NCBI RefSeq assembly: GCF_001687305.1
Contig: NZ_LZRK01000003.1
Location: 372,001-436,000 of the forward strand
Reading direction: 5' to 3'
Length of the DNA: 64,000 nucleotides
Source of the DNA: Actinomyces vulturis
GTDB taxonomy: Bacteria; Actinomycetota; Actinomycetes; Actinomycetales; Actinomycetaceae
Shown here: positions 37,370 to 45,949 of the stretch, piece after piece
Layout of the letters: every line of letters begins with the position of its first letter
Numbering within the stretch: the stretch's first letter is position 1
Made by a program: the position numbers and the translations under genes
Notes under the pieces: model-generated
The model's database searches: none
Told to the model about the DNA's origin: nothing
What the model saw: the letters and a program-made list of their open reading frames with translations, nothing else

Positions 37370-37822
37370 GTGACTCAATCACTCCCCCCTCAGGCTCCTG
37401 CGGAGACCTCCGCAAAGCCTTCTTCGACTGTGGGCGAGTTAGTGGCTCGCATTTCTGAAAACGTTTCTGCTCTGATCTCCGGAGAAATTGAACTTGCCAA
37501 AGCGAAGGCCAAGCAGATGGGCTCCAAGATGGGTCTGGGTATTGGACTACTGGCCGGCGCCGGCATTCTTGCCCTCTATGGGCTCGGCTTTCTTTTTTCC
37601 ACCTTCGCAAAGGTGTTAGAGATTTGGCTCCATCCCGCAGCCTCCTACGGTATTGTCACCGCCGCGATTTTCATCGTCGTTATTATTCTCGCTTTGGTCG
37701 GCAAGTCTCAGATCGACAAGGGCAAGCAATCCACCCCTACCCCTCAGGCGGGGTTCAAGGCTGACGTTGAAGTAATGAAGTCTTCTCTCCAGGCCGGCCT
37801 GAAAAGCGGTGAGGCCAAATGA
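37370..37822 (+). CDS. Actinobacterial Holin-X family protein
   Basis: Membrane protein of 150 residues of the Holin-X (phage-holin-like superfamily 3.6) type, widespread in actinobacterial chromosomes and not a lysis gene here. N-terminal Pro/Ala-rich head, then an amphipathic segment TVGELVARISENVSALISGEIELAKAKAK typical of the family, and two membrane helices (about 58-85 and 95-117). GTG start with GGAAGG upstream. The stop overlaps the next gene by four bases (ATGA). It is the first gene of a three-gene envelope operon; function unknown. Confidence 0.87.
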   Translation: MTQSLPPQAPAETSAKPSSTVGELVARISENVSALISGEIELAKAKAKQMGSKMGLGIGLLAGAGILALYGLGFLFSTFAKVLEIWLHPAASYGIVTAAIFIVVIILALVGKSQIDKGKQSTPTPQAGFKADVEVMKSSLQAGLKSGEAK

Positions 37823-38493
37823 GTCAGGATTCAATGAGCGTTGAGCAGTTAACTGCTGATCTTGAGAACCGTCGCGCAATTCTCGCCGCCGACGTAGAGG
37901 CACTCGCTCACCGCCTAAGCCCCGCGTCCATGAAGGAGTCACTCTTGGGCGGGTTTAAAGCTAAGGCTCAAGAAAAAGTATCTGTTCTCAGCGACAAGGC
38001 CTCAGTACTAAGCGATTCCGTGTCGTCTTTTAAGTTTCGCAGTAACGATGACGACGACTACGAAGAAGCTGACCACTCACCGTCCATTCTGACTGCCGCT
38101 AAGCGCGCCGCAGCGGAGGCTTCTGAGGAACCGACCGCCGTATCCTACGGTGTTGCTGGAGTTGCCCCCTCTGAAGTTGATGGTATTCAGGCATCACCTT
38201 GCAACCCTAACGATCCATGGGCGCCATCTCCCCAGGCGCAAGAAAAAATGCAGGCAGTTGCCGACGAGACTTTTCCTCTCCAAGAGAAAATCAAGGCCAT
38301 GCTTCCCACCTGTATGACCGACGGCGAAGACTGCCCAATTCGCAAAACAGTTAACACTGCTCAGAAGCAGGCCACTCGATTAATTAACGATGCCCGCGAT
38401 GGCGATCCACATTCTCTTGGAATTATGACCGCTGCAGCCCTCGTTTTGGCTGGCGTCAGCATCACAGCACTAGTAAAGGCACTTCGTTCATGA
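37819..38493 (+). CDS. DUF3618 domain protein, long form
   Basis: 224 residues. N-terminal DUF3618 helix-turn unit (VEQLTADLENRRAILAADVEALAHRLSP, residues about 6-35) followed by a long hydrophilic, acidic and Ala-rich region and one C-terminal membrane helix (about 202-220). The middle has four cysteines (CNPNDP, CMTDGEDCP), unusual for the family and perhaps a metal or disulfide site. Overlaps both neighbours by four bases. Likely a tail-anchored partner of the Holin-X protein. Confidence 0.82.
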   Translation: MSQDSMSVEQLTADLENRRAILAADVEALAHRLSPASMKESLLGGFKAKAQEKVSVLSDKASVLSDSVSSFKFRSNDDDDYEEADHSPSILTAAKRAAAEASEEPTAVSYGVAGVAPSEVDGIQASPCNPNDPWAPSPQAQEKMQAVADETFPLQEKIKAMLPTCMTDGEDCPIRKTVNTAQKQATRLINDARDGDPHSLGIMTAAALVLAGVSITALVKALRS

Positions 38494-38837
38494 GCGAATC
38501 ACAGCACGCCTCTACCAAGGAAAGCGTCGAAGAAATCGAACAGCGCTTAGCGCGTCAGCGCGAAGCTCTCGCTTTAAACGTTGATGAGTTAGCTGCGAAG
38601 ATCGATCCTCGCGAACAAGCCAAGGCCTTAAAAAAACAGGTCACAGATCATTTCTCAGAGACCATTTCAGGCGGACCATCAGGTTCATCGCCGCTTTCTC
38701 AAGTGATGAATGCGGCTGGCTCAACGTTCACCGCAGCAAAAGAAGGTGACATTGCCGCTCGTGGTGTTGTCGCGGGTGCTGCACTAGGAGCGTTCGCATT
38801 AGGCCGTTTGGTAACGCGCATTATTCGCCACTCATAA
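38490..38837 (+). CDS. DUF3618 domain protein, short form
   Basis: 115 residues. DUF3618 unit SVEEIEQRLARQREALALNVDELAAKIDPREQAK at about 9-45, a short linker, and a glycine/alanine-rich C-terminal hydrophobic segment (about 90-110) ending in a basic tail. A second paralog directly after the first implies duplication. Third gene of the Holin-X operon, coupled by a four-base overlap. Confidence 0.85.
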   Translation: MSESQHASTKESVEEIEQRLARQREALALNVDELAAKIDPREQAKALKKQVTDHFSETISGGPSGSSPLSQVMNAAGSTFTAAKEGDIAARGVVAGAALGAFALGRLVTRIIRHS

Positions 38838-38843
38838 AGGCAG

Positions 38844-38860
38844 CCATAACCTTGTTATGG
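38844..38860 (+). terminator. Short hairpin after the DUF3618 operon
   Basis: Arms CCATAAC 38844-38850 and GTTATGG 38854-38860, loop CTT, extendable by two pairs, followed by TTACCTCTTT. Weak terminator by appearance. Confidence 0.5.
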
Positions 38861-38999
38861 TTACCTCTTTCTGCTGTTGTCGACGCGTCGAATGGAGTTG
38901 AACACTCCAAGCGTTGTACGGTTAGCACACGACACATATGACCATGACACGGCAAGCCCTTCGGGATTTGCCGTCACAACGTTGGAGGGGGTCGAGCCT

Positions 39000-39203
39000 A
39001 TGGGGCGCGGCCGTCAGAAGGCCAAGGCAACTAAGGTTGCCCGCAAGTTGAAATATTTCAGCCCGGAGACTGACTACGCGGCACTTGAGCGTGAGCTCGC
39101 TTCCGCGAATTCGTCTGCCGAGTCTGTTGATATGGATGACGTGGATTACGCCGAATACGCCGCTAAGTACGCTGAGGACGATTGGTTCGAAGCCGAAGAT
39201 TGA
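39000..39203 (+). CDS. DUF3073 family protein
   Basis: Small actinobacterial protein of 67 residues. Start ATG 39000 (MGRGRQKAKATKVARKLKY) has GGAGG upstream and is the family start; an in-frame extension to 38877 is unlikely. The basic N-terminus is followed by an acidic Asp/Glu/Tyr-rich C-terminus (VDMDDVDYAEYAAKYAEDD). Function unknown. Convergent with purM, an arrangement kept in mycobacteria. Confidence 0.9.
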   Translation: MGRGRQKAKATKVARKLKYFSPETDYAALERELASANSSAESVDMDDVDYAEYAAKYAEDDWFEAED

Positions 39204-39240
39204 GCGGTTACTAGCGCAATCCATTGATTGAGCGAGTGTT

Positions 39241-39273
39241 CCCGGTTCGGGGCAGAGCCCCGAACCGGGTTTT
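39241..39273 (+). terminator. Terminator of the DUF3073 gene
   Basis: Perfect 13-bp stem, arms 39241-39253 and 39257-39269, loop AGA, followed by TTTT. Confidence 0.88.
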
Positions 39274-39317
39274 CTCGCGTCTTTTTCCGGTTCAGACTTA
39301 TCGTTCGCCAATAAGTC

Positions 39318-39351
39318 AATGGCGGTTACTGCATAAGCAGTAACCGCCATT
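39318..39351 (-). terminator. Terminator of the purF-purM unit
   Basis: Perfect 15-bp stem, arms 39318-39332 and 39337-39351, loop ATAA, 25 bp past the purM stop. No T-tract. Confidence 0.8.
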
Positions 39352-39376
39352 CTCACTCGTGGGTTAACAGCAGCGA

Positions 39377-40558
39377 TCAAGCAACCCGGTAGTTTCCAAG
39401 CATGTCAACACCACCGCCATCTACACCCTTGGTTCCGCGAACCACACGGCCCCGAGTAGTGTATTCGCTCTCAGCATGGACATCACCAAGAATCCAGGCA
39501 GATGCTCCAGCAGCGTTGAGGCATGTCAAAGCAGAATCCGCACATGTTCTATCAACGATGGCGACCATGCCCACACCAAGGTTAAGAGTGGATTCGAGAT
39601 CATCGAAGGGAACGCCGCCATCTGTCTGAACCATTGAGAAAATCGGGGGAATCTCCCAGGAGTCTCGACTAATGCGAGCAATCAATCCTTGTGGCAAAAC
39701 ACGAGAAACGTTAGCCGCTAGACCACCGCCGGTAACGTGGCTCAGTGCATGAACTCCCAGCGGTTCAAGCCCTTCAGGACAGTTCTTCGTGCTTTCTTCT
39801 CCCTGCCCCACAGCCTCGATCAAGTCAAGGCATAGCGAGGCGTACAGTGCAGTGGGGACCAAGAGTTCTTCACCAATAGTGTGTCCAAGGTCAGCACGGT
39901 AGTCATCAAGTTTCCAGCCGGCTACCTCGGCAACACGGCGCACCAGGGAGTAGCCATTGGAGTGCAGCCCTGAGGATGCTATTGCGATGAGAACATCTCC
40001 GGGCCGAACACGTTCCGCCCCAAGCATGCGGCTGGCTTCCACTACACCGGTGGCGGCACCTGCAACGTCGTATTCGTCAGCTGCCATGAGGCCGGGATGT
40101 TCTGCCGTTTCTCCACCAAGTAACGGGGTACGCACAGCGGCACAGGCTTGGGCTACACCGCGAACAATGTCCGCAATACGTTCGGGAACCACATGCCCGC
40201 AAGCAATGTAGTCCGTCATAAGAAGAGGCTTAGCTCCTACCACGACGATGTCATCGACGACCATCCCCACAAGGTCTTGGCCGATCGTGTCATGAATATC
40301 AAGGGCCTGCGCGATAGCAACTTTGGTACCCACACCATCAGTGGAGGTAGCCAACAGAGGGCGGCTGTACTCGCGCAGATCGCTGACATCAACCATGCCA
40401 GCAAATCCGCCCACTCCCCCAACAACTGCGGGGGTCATGGTGGCAGCAACGCTTGCCTTCATCAGTTCGACGGCGCGGTCGCCAGCTTCCGTATCGACGC
40501 CTGCCTGTGCGTAGGTGACACCAGTGTTCTCGACGGGGTAGGGGGTGGGCGTGGTCAT
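39377..40558 (-). CDS. purM: Phosphoribosylformylglycinamidine cyclo-ligase (AIRS)
   Basis: Closes the imidazole ring of AIR, fifth step of purine synthesis, using FGAM from the PurLQS complex. Start ATG 40558 (MTTPTPYPVENTGV) gives 393 residues; a longer frame to 40753 runs back into purF and has no family similarity. Motifs: VTYAQAGVD, STDGVGTKVAIA (ATP/metal loop), GDVLIAIASSGLHSNGYSLVR and HVTGGGLAANVSRVL. It follows purF by 31 bp. Confidence 0.96.
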   Translation of the reverse strand: MTTPTPYPVENTGVTYAQAGVDTEAGDRAVELMKASVAATMTPAVVGGVGGFAGMVDVSDLREYSRPLLATSTDGVGTKVAIAQALDIHDTIGQDLVGMVVDDIVVVGAKPLLMTDYIACGHVVPERIADIVRGVAQACAAVRTPLLGGETAEHPGLMAADEYDVAGAATGVVEASRMLGAERVRPGDVLIAIASSGLHSNGYSLVRRVAEVAGWKLDDYRADLGHTIGEELLVPTALYASLCLDLIEAVGQGEESTKNCPEGLEPLGVHALSHVTGGGLAANVSRVLPQGLIARISRDSWEIPPIFSMVQTDGGVPFDDLESTLNLGVGMVAIVDRTCADSALTCLNAAGASAWILGDVHAESEYTTRGRVVRGTKGVDGGGVDMLGNYRVA

Positions 40559-40589
40559 CAGGCGATGCCTCTCAGAACGTTGTTGAGAT

Positions 40590-42179
40590 TTACAGGGTGG
40601 TTGGCGCCTGAGTGGGCACCTCAGGGACGCCGGATTCTTTGCGGCGTCGGTAAACACGGGGTACTCGGCTGATGGGGAGCGTACCGAGGACGGCTCCTTC
40701 TTCAGGGGGAGCAACGGGATACTCGCCGGTGAAACAAGCCATGCACAGTTCATCAGATGGCTGCCCCGTGGCTTTTACCATTCCGGCGACGGACAGGTAG
40801 CCCAAAGAATCTGCGCCCATGGACTGGCAGATTTCCTGTGTTGTCATGCCGTTAGCGATGAGTTCTGCACGGGTGGCGAAGTCAATGCCGTAGAAACAAG
40901 GCCATGTGACTGGCGGGGAGGAGATCCTCACGTGTACTTCCTTCGCACCGGCTTCACGAAGCATACGCACCAAAGCTCGCTGAGTGTTTCCACGAACAAT
41001 GGAATCGTCAACCACAACTAGGCGTTTGCCTTCAATCACCTCGCGCAGGGGGTTAAGTTTCAGGCGAATACCCAGTTGGCGAAGAGTCTGTGTGGGTTGA
41101 ATGAAGGTACGTCCCACATAAGCATTCTTAACCAGGCCCTGGCCATAGGGGATCCCTGATTCTTGGGCGTAGCCAATGGCGGCGGGGGTTCCCGATTCAG
41201 GGGTTGCGATAACCAAATCGGCTGCTACGGGATGTTCACGAGCCAAGGCTGCACCCATCGCATTGCGGGCAGCATTAATATTGCGACCGGCAATCTGAGT
41301 ATCAGGGCGAGCAAGGTACACATACTCAAAGACACAACCTGCACGTTGTGCTGAAGCAAATCGCGTAGAACGCACACCGTGCTCATTAATTTCGATGAAT
41401 TCGCCTGGTTCGATCTCTCGGACGTAAACAGCACCGACAATATCCAGGGCTGCAGTTTCTGAGGCAACTACCCAGCCACGTTCAAGACGCCCGAGAACCA
41501 AAGGGCGGATGCCCTGGGGGTCACGTGCGGCATAGAGAGTGTTCTCATCCATAAGGACGAGTGAGAAGGCGCCGTTAAGCATCGGCATCACGCGCAAGGC
41601 AGTGTCAGCCACACTCAACGGCGCCTGGAGCTCGTCTTCATCCTTTGATGTGGGCAAGTCCGGAGCGAGAGTTCCTCGTTCAGACACGAGGTGCATCATC
41701 GCAGTAATAACGGCTGTATCTGTAGATGAGCCACGCCCAAGTTCACCAGTAAGGTCTTCACCGCTAGCTGCACGCACGCTTTCGATAAGTTCACGTGTAT
41801 TGGTGAGGTTACCGTTGTGTGCCAAAGCAACAGTGCCGGTGGCGACAGGGCCAAGCATTGGTTGGGCATTTTCCCAGGTGGTGGCACCGGTGGTGGAGTA
41901 ACGGACGTGACCGACAGCAATATGTCCAGGCAAACCGCCGAGGATCTGATCGTCGAAGACTTGGGAAACGAGCCCCAAATCTTTATAGATAAGGATTTTC
42001 TTACCGTCCGACGTTGCGATGCCAGCTGCTTCTTGGCCACGATGCTGCAGAGCGTACAAACCAAAATAGGTCAGTCGTGATACATCTTCTGCCGGTGCCC
42101 ACACACCAAAAACACCGCACTCTTCGCGAGGCTTTGGTTCGTCATCATCAAGATGAAAGGACTGGACGGGTTTGCACAT
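40590..42179 (-). CDS. purF: Amidophosphoribosyltransferase
   Basis: Commits PRPP to purine synthesis by transferring glutamine-derived ammonia. Start ATG 42179 (MCKPVQSFHL) gives 529 residues with GGAG upstream; the frame extends to 42440 without similarity. The catalytic Cys of the Ntn glutaminase lies in EECGVFGVWAP, Cys21, so a propeptide of about 20 residues should be removed. The PRPP loop VVDDSIVRGNT lies near residue 385. The C-terminus carries Cys in ELCMACFTGEYP, which may be an Fe-S cluster ligand as in Gram-positive enzymes. First gene of purF-purM. Confidence 0.96.
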   Translation of the reverse strand: MCKPVQSFHLDDDEPKPREECGVFGVWAPAEDVSRLTYFGLYALQHRGQEAAGIATSDGKKILIYKDLGLVSQVFDDQILGGLPGHIAVGHVRYSTTGATTWENAQPMLGPVATGTVALAHNGNLTNTRELIESVRAASGEDLTGELGRGSSTDTAVITAMMHLVSERGTLAPDLPTSKDEDELQAPLSVADTALRVMPMLNGAFSLVLMDENTLYAARDPQGIRPLVLGRLERGWVVASETAALDIVGAVYVREIEPGEFIEINEHGVRSTRFASAQRAGCVFEYVYLARPDTQIAGRNINAARNAMGAALAREHPVAADLVIATPESGTPAAIGYAQESGIPYGQGLVKNAYVGRTFIQPTQTLRQLGIRLKLNPLREVIEGKRLVVVDDSIVRGNTQRALVRMLREAGAKEVHVRISSPPVTWPCFYGIDFATRAELIANGMTTQEICQSMGADSLGYLSVAGMVKATGQPSDELCMACFTGEYPVAPPEEGAVLGTLPISRVPRVYRRRKESGVPEVPTQAPTTL

Positions 42180-42264
42180 TTGAGACTCCGCACCCAACTG
42201 GGATTTCAGCGGGAAGGAGTGGTTCGGGGTTTCACCGGTACACACACCTATAGTTTTACACAAT

Positions 42265-44211
42265 TCAACAAATAATGACGACGGGGCGCTTCTTCGGATC
42301 TTTTTCTGCACGACGAAGAATCTCATGAGTGGATGAGCCCACTTGCCCTTGACCAAAAAGGAGGAATCGCAGCACATTAGCCACAGGTGTTCCTTCTGAC
42401 CAGTCCACGTAAAGACGCGGTGGAACAGCGGACATATCACGAACAGCTAGGCAGACTGCAGCCAAAGCATTCGGAATACCTACGCCTTGAACAGTCATGA
42501 CGAAGTGATTACCCACCATGCGTCCCGTGACGTGAAGATCTTGAGTAAATGCTGATGTGTCCTGCACATCGACTTCGATGAAGACGAGACTTTTTCCACC
42601 CACTAGAGGTTGTTTACGGCGAATTAGCGCAATCTTGTGGTCATAATCGCGTGCACCCCACTCATCAGGTTGATGAATATGGTCATGCCCTTGGGGTGTC
42701 CACATATGACGTACCTTGTGGGCGATTAACCGAATGGGCTGAGGCGTTTGGGCAAGATACTCTCTACTAGCCTGATCGAAATCCACATGAACTGTACGTA
42801 ATTCGTAACTGCGATGAGCGCGGGAAACAACGGATGCCACAACAAGTAGGGCAGTAAGGATCAGAGCAATTTTTAGGCCGCTGGGGCGCTCCACCATGTT
42901 CGTCAGGGTGGTGTAGATGAAGATCGCTGTAATAAGGCCAAAATACACCCATCCACGTACGTTGTGCTGATGGAGATACATGACGAAAACAGCAAACGCT
43001 GCACTCGTCATAAGGACTAAAACACCGGTCGCGTATGCAGCACCTTGAGCATCCACATCTGCATCAAAAATGATGGTAATAACCACAGCGACAGTGAGTA
43101 CCACAAGAACCAACGGACGGGTTGCTTCGAGCCAGGCGGGAGCCATTCCGTAACGCGGAAGATACCGTGGGATGACATTAAGGATGCCAGCCATGGCTGA
43201 TGCTCCCGCGAGAGCCAAAATAAGGATGGTGGCCAGGTCATAGACCGTGCCGAACCCGGAGCCGAGCAAATGGTGAGCGAGGTAGGCCAATGCACGTCCA
43301 TCAGCTTCGCCGCCAGGCTTAACTTCCTTTTCAGGGATGAGGGTCGTCACCACAATGGAGGAGGTCACCAGCAACATGCTCATAATGACGGCGGCGGTGG
43401 CAAGAAGTTTACGTGTCCCAACAATTCGGCCAGCAAGTTCACCTTTGGGATGAGGAGCGGATATTTGCGGCATCACAGCCACACCAGTTTCAAACCCACT
43501 CATTCCCAGAGCAAGGCGTGGGAAAACGATAACAGCAATCAGAAAAATACCTAAAGGGCTATCGCTGGCGTTTGACAGCCTTCCCTGCCATTCGGTGATG
43601 TAGTGCGGATTCGCAAGAAGATACATCCAGCAACGAGCGATGAGAAAGACGTTAAGACCGATAAATGGCACCACTACTGCAACAGCAAGTCCAATGGCTT
43701 CAGTGAATCCCTTGAGAAAAAGCAATGCCAGCAGGCTGATAATGATGAGGGTAAGAATAAGGTTTTGTCCCTGCAACCAGGACGGGGCTAATGAATTTCC
43801 CACGATGTGGGCAGCAGCGTCTGATGAGGACAGCGTGATGGTGACAAGGTAATCCGTACAAGCGAAGCCGAGAAGAAACAGCACCATAACTTTCGACGGC
43901 CAACCTTTTATGAGCCGTTCGAGCATGCGGATCGAACCTGCACCGTCATGACTTCGTTTGGCCACAATTGCATAGACAGGAAGTGCGCCGCAAAGCGTAA
44001 CGATAACAAGAACAAGTGTGGCGATGGGCGCAACTGCCCCGGCAGCAAGAAGGGCAATAGCAGGCTGATATCCAAGGGTAGAAAAGTAGTCCACACCGGT
44101 AAGGCACATAACTTTCCACCACGGGTGACCTTCGGCGTGCTCTGCCGGCACACCATGGGGGGCTTGATCAGTGATGGTGTGTTCTGCCAGGAGCCATTGG
44201 CGGATACTCAT
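42265..44211 (-). CDS. APC/KUP-superfamily permease with C-terminal soluble domain
   Basis: Transporter of 648 residues. About twelve membrane helices lie between residues 45 and 470, beginning with GVDYFSTLGYQPAIALLAAGAVAP, a helix-1 motif of the APC superfamily (amino-acid and KUP/KimA potassium carriers share it). The last ~170 residues are cytoplasmic and hydrophilic, with mixed alpha/beta character. Substrate cannot be decided: amino acid or potassium are both plausible. It lies between the SCP-ortholog and purF on the same strand, 85 bp before purF. Confidence 0.8.
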   Translation of the reverse strand: MSIRQWLLAEHTITDQAPHGVPAEHAEGHPWWKVMCLTGVDYFSTLGYQPAIALLAAGAVAPIATLVLVIVTLCGALPVYAIVAKRSHDGAGSIRMLERLIKGWPSKVMVLFLLGFACTDYLVTITLSSSDAAAHIVGNSLAPSWLQGQNLILTLIIISLLALLFLKGFTEAIGLAVAVVVPFIGLNVFLIARCWMYLLANPHYITEWQGRLSNASDSPLGIFLIAVIVFPRLALGMSGFETGVAVMPQISAPHPKGELAGRIVGTRKLLATAAVIMSMLLVTSSIVVTTLIPEKEVKPGGEADGRALAYLAHHLLGSGFGTVYDLATILILALAGASAMAGILNVIPRYLPRYGMAPAWLEATRPLVLVVLTVAVVITIIFDADVDAQGAAYATGVLVLMTSAAFAVFVMYLHQHNVRGWVYFGLITAIFIYTTLTNMVERPSGLKIALILTALLVVASVVSRAHRSYELRTVHVDFDQASREYLAQTPQPIRLIAHKVRHMWTPQGHDHIHQPDEWGARDYDHKIALIRRKQPLVGGKSLVFIEVDVQDTSAFTQDLHVTGRMVGNHFVMTVQGVGIPNALAAVCLAVRDMSAVPPRLYVDWSEGTPVANVLRFLLFGQGQVGSSTHEILRRAEKDPKKRPVVIIC

Positions 44212-44290
44212 TGTTCCTCAGCATGAGTCGATACTGTTGTATTACTCTTGTCACATTACTCTTGCTTAGAAACCTTTTCTCGCTTTCACC

Positions 44291-44656
44291 TCAAATAAGC
44301 GGAAGGTAGGGTGAAAGATCGCATCGTTGCCCTGATGCCTGGACTTGTCCGGAGCTTATCGCACTCTCCCAATTGCTGCGTCCAGAGAGTAAGGCAAGAA
44401 AGACCGCAGGAGGCATTTCCACAACAGACGGTGGCGTACCACGTCGATGAGTGGTTCCTTCAATCATTTGCACCGCGCCAAAAGGAGGAACCCGCACCTC
44501 AACACTTCGTCCGGGAGCGCAAGCAGCAAGTTCTTGAAGACCATATCGAACAGCAGTTCCCCACGTGCGACGGTCAACAGACTGCGCATCGTCGACGTTC
44601 AAACAACTCACGAGTGCTGCACGCCCTTGTAGAGGATCAATTTTTTTGGCTGCCAT
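44291..44656 (-). CDS. Sterol-carrier-like protein (bacterial SCP ortholog)
   Basis: 121 residues, predicted single alpha/beta domain related to SCP2. Recognisable pieces are ALVSCLNVDD, LAACAPGRSVEVRVPPFGAVQMIEG and the C-terminal GQVQASGQRCDLSPYLPL, which recurs in actinobacterial orthologs beside purF. Soluble, no signal peptide. Biological ligand unknown. GGAGAA is just upstream of the ATG. About 80 bp before the permease gene. Confidence 0.82.
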   Translation of the reverse strand: MAAKKIDPLQGRAALVSCLNVDDAQSVDRRTWGTAVRYGLQELAACAPGRSVEVRVPPFGAVQMIEGTTHRRGTPPSVVEMPPAVFLALLSGRSNWESAISSGQVQASGQRCDLSPYLPLI

Positions 44657-44794
44657 GATGTGTTCTCCTTATCCACCATGAGTGTAGTGATAAATAACCC
44701 CCCCCATTCCGTGAAGGAATCTGCCGAACACAACGTTTCTTCTCGAGCCGTGTAGCACGTGATGCCGGTTGGACAATCAACTAGGAGATAGTTC

Positions 44795-44848
44795 ATGGTG
44801 TCATCAATGATCACGCTAGCCGTGTTGCTAGTGAGCAGCATGATTTAG
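44795..44848 (+). CDS. Possible 17-residue hydrophobic micropeptide
   Basis: ATG with AGGAG eight bases upstream and a TAG stop encodes MVSSMITLAVLLVSSMI, entirely hydrophobic apart from serines, enough for one short membrane span. It stands in a 460-bp gap (44657-45116) otherwise without a convincing gene. Could be a small membrane peptide, a type I toxin-like peptide or chance. Confidence 0.25.
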   Translation: MVSSMITLAVLLVSSMI

Positions 44849-45039
44849 AGCCATTGAGAAAAATGTTTGACTCCATTGTTACTAAGGGAAATAGCCTTCA
44901 AGTAGAACAAGTTAGACATGTACGTGAAATGTTAAGCATCTCTTTTCCAGTTTCACCGGGTGAAGCCTTAAATAAAGCACCCCATCAATCGGTCAGGAGA
45001 CAAAGCCGTAAACCTTTGGGACGTGAGGGTTCTGGGCTA

Positions 45040-45097
45040 GAGATGTGAGTGGGGTTGAAACATACAAATTTGTATGTTTCAACCCCACTCACATCTC
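45040..45097. repeat. 58-bp perfect palindrome without loop
   Basis: Bases 45040-45068 are exactly the reverse complement of 45069-45097 (29 bp each, no spacer). The centre is ACAAATTTGT. It lies 20 bp past the lipoprotein stop, so as RNA it may act as a terminator for the minus strand, but a loop-free palindrome this long is unusual. Confidence 0.95.
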
Positions 45098-45116
45098 GCT
45101 CAAGGGAGCACAAGAA

Positions 45117-45584
45117 CTATTGAGATTTCAGATCTTCCCACCAGGTGTCGAATGTAGAACTGACAGGCTTGTCAGAGACAACGCTACAAATAAACACGCG
45201 CTGCTCCTTGTCTTTCCATTCCTCCGATGTGGGAATACGCACTCCGCGATTGACCTTGTCAAGCAAGTCATTCTCACCTAACTGAGGGTAGGTATTGTAG
45301 AGCCATTCCAGGCATTTTTGGCCACCTTGTTGGGACAAAAACTCTTCACCTGGATAATCTTCGTAATCAAAGACATCCAACCTCTGTGTGACTTCTTCAC
45401 TGTGTGGTGAAGTGCAATCTACTTTCTGGTCAGGATTTCCGTCTTTATCAACAGTCCAGCAAGTTCCAGGTTCGCCGTTCTTCACATACTCATTTGCAGA
45501 AGCAGAACTGCAACCTACCAAAGTAAAAGAAAGGCTCGTGGCGCAGAGAATGGAAAATACTGATTTTATGGGGGTATTTTTCAT
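45117..45584 (-). CDS. Lipoprotein with septum-formation-like domain
   Basis: 155 residues. Signal peptide with lipobox LVGC, lipidated Cys at about residue 25. The mature part has the pattern GTCW ... VDCTSPHSEEVTQRLDV, matching the septum-formation (Septum_form) family in which a G-x-C-(F/W) and a C-x-x-PH-x-x-EV segment form a small extracytoplasmic domain. Cysteines CWTV, DCTS, KCLE and ICSV could form two disulfides. Role unknown. It follows a frameshifted secreted peptide gene by 8 bp. Confidence 0.78.
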   Translation of the reverse strand: MKNTPIKSVFSILCATSLSFTLVGCSSASANEYVKNGEPGTCWTVDKDGNPDQKVDCTSPHSEEVTQRLDVFDYEDYPGEEFLSQQGGQKCLEWLYNTYPQLGENDLLDKVNRGVRIPTSEEWKDKEQRVFICSVVSDKPVSSTFDTWWEDLKSQ

Positions 45585-45592
45585 GATATTTC

Positions 45593-45875
45593 CTAAAAAT
45601 CTGATTTCGGCTCTTCTACATTGTCAGGACAAGCCCACTGAGTCCCTACGCGGATACATACGTAGCAAATGTAATCAACGCCATTTTCAACTTTATGGTA
45701 AACGTTGTGCCCTACAACAACCTTTGACAATTCCCAAGGGTGGACAAGGACGCAACGGGAGGGATTAGCGCTCCATTGTGACGCAGGGCCAGGAAGGCGA
45801 TGAAGCAGAGGCGACTGGTGCAACAGCGATCATTGCTAGAGCAGCGAGTGTTGCAGCCTTCTTCTTGAGTGACAT
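45593..45875 (-). pseudogene. Small secreted cysteine protein interrupted by a frameshift
   Basis: ATG 45875, preceded by GGAGG, encodes a clear Sec signal peptide (MSLKKKAATLAAL ... VASA) but stops after 36 codons at 45765. Deleting one C from the CCC run just after the signal region joins it to a frame continuing to 45593, giving a 93-residue protein with mature part including SQWSANPSRCVLVHPWELSK and three further cysteines (ICYVC, WACPD). Either a mutation or a sequencing error. It ends 8 bp before the lipoprotein start, so the two form an operon of exported proteins. Confidence 0.6.
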
Positions 45876-45949
45876 AGCGACCTCCTTATTAGGTGTGATG
45901 TATAACACACCTTACTGTGAGAAGTGTATTATGTCCAGAGTTTTTCATA

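Noticed and set aside
37370-37822. Holin-like protein considered as evidence of a prophage
   Set aside because: No other phage genes; Holin-X proteins are normal chromosomal genes in actinobacteria.
40559-40753. N-terminal extension of PurM
   Set aside because: Overlaps purF and has no similarity to AIR synthetases; homologs start at MTTPTPYP-like positions.
44854-45048. 64-codon frame (TTG or ATG start) running into the palindrome
   Set aside because: No convincing ribosome binding site, no recognisable features, and it stops inside the 58-bp palindrome.
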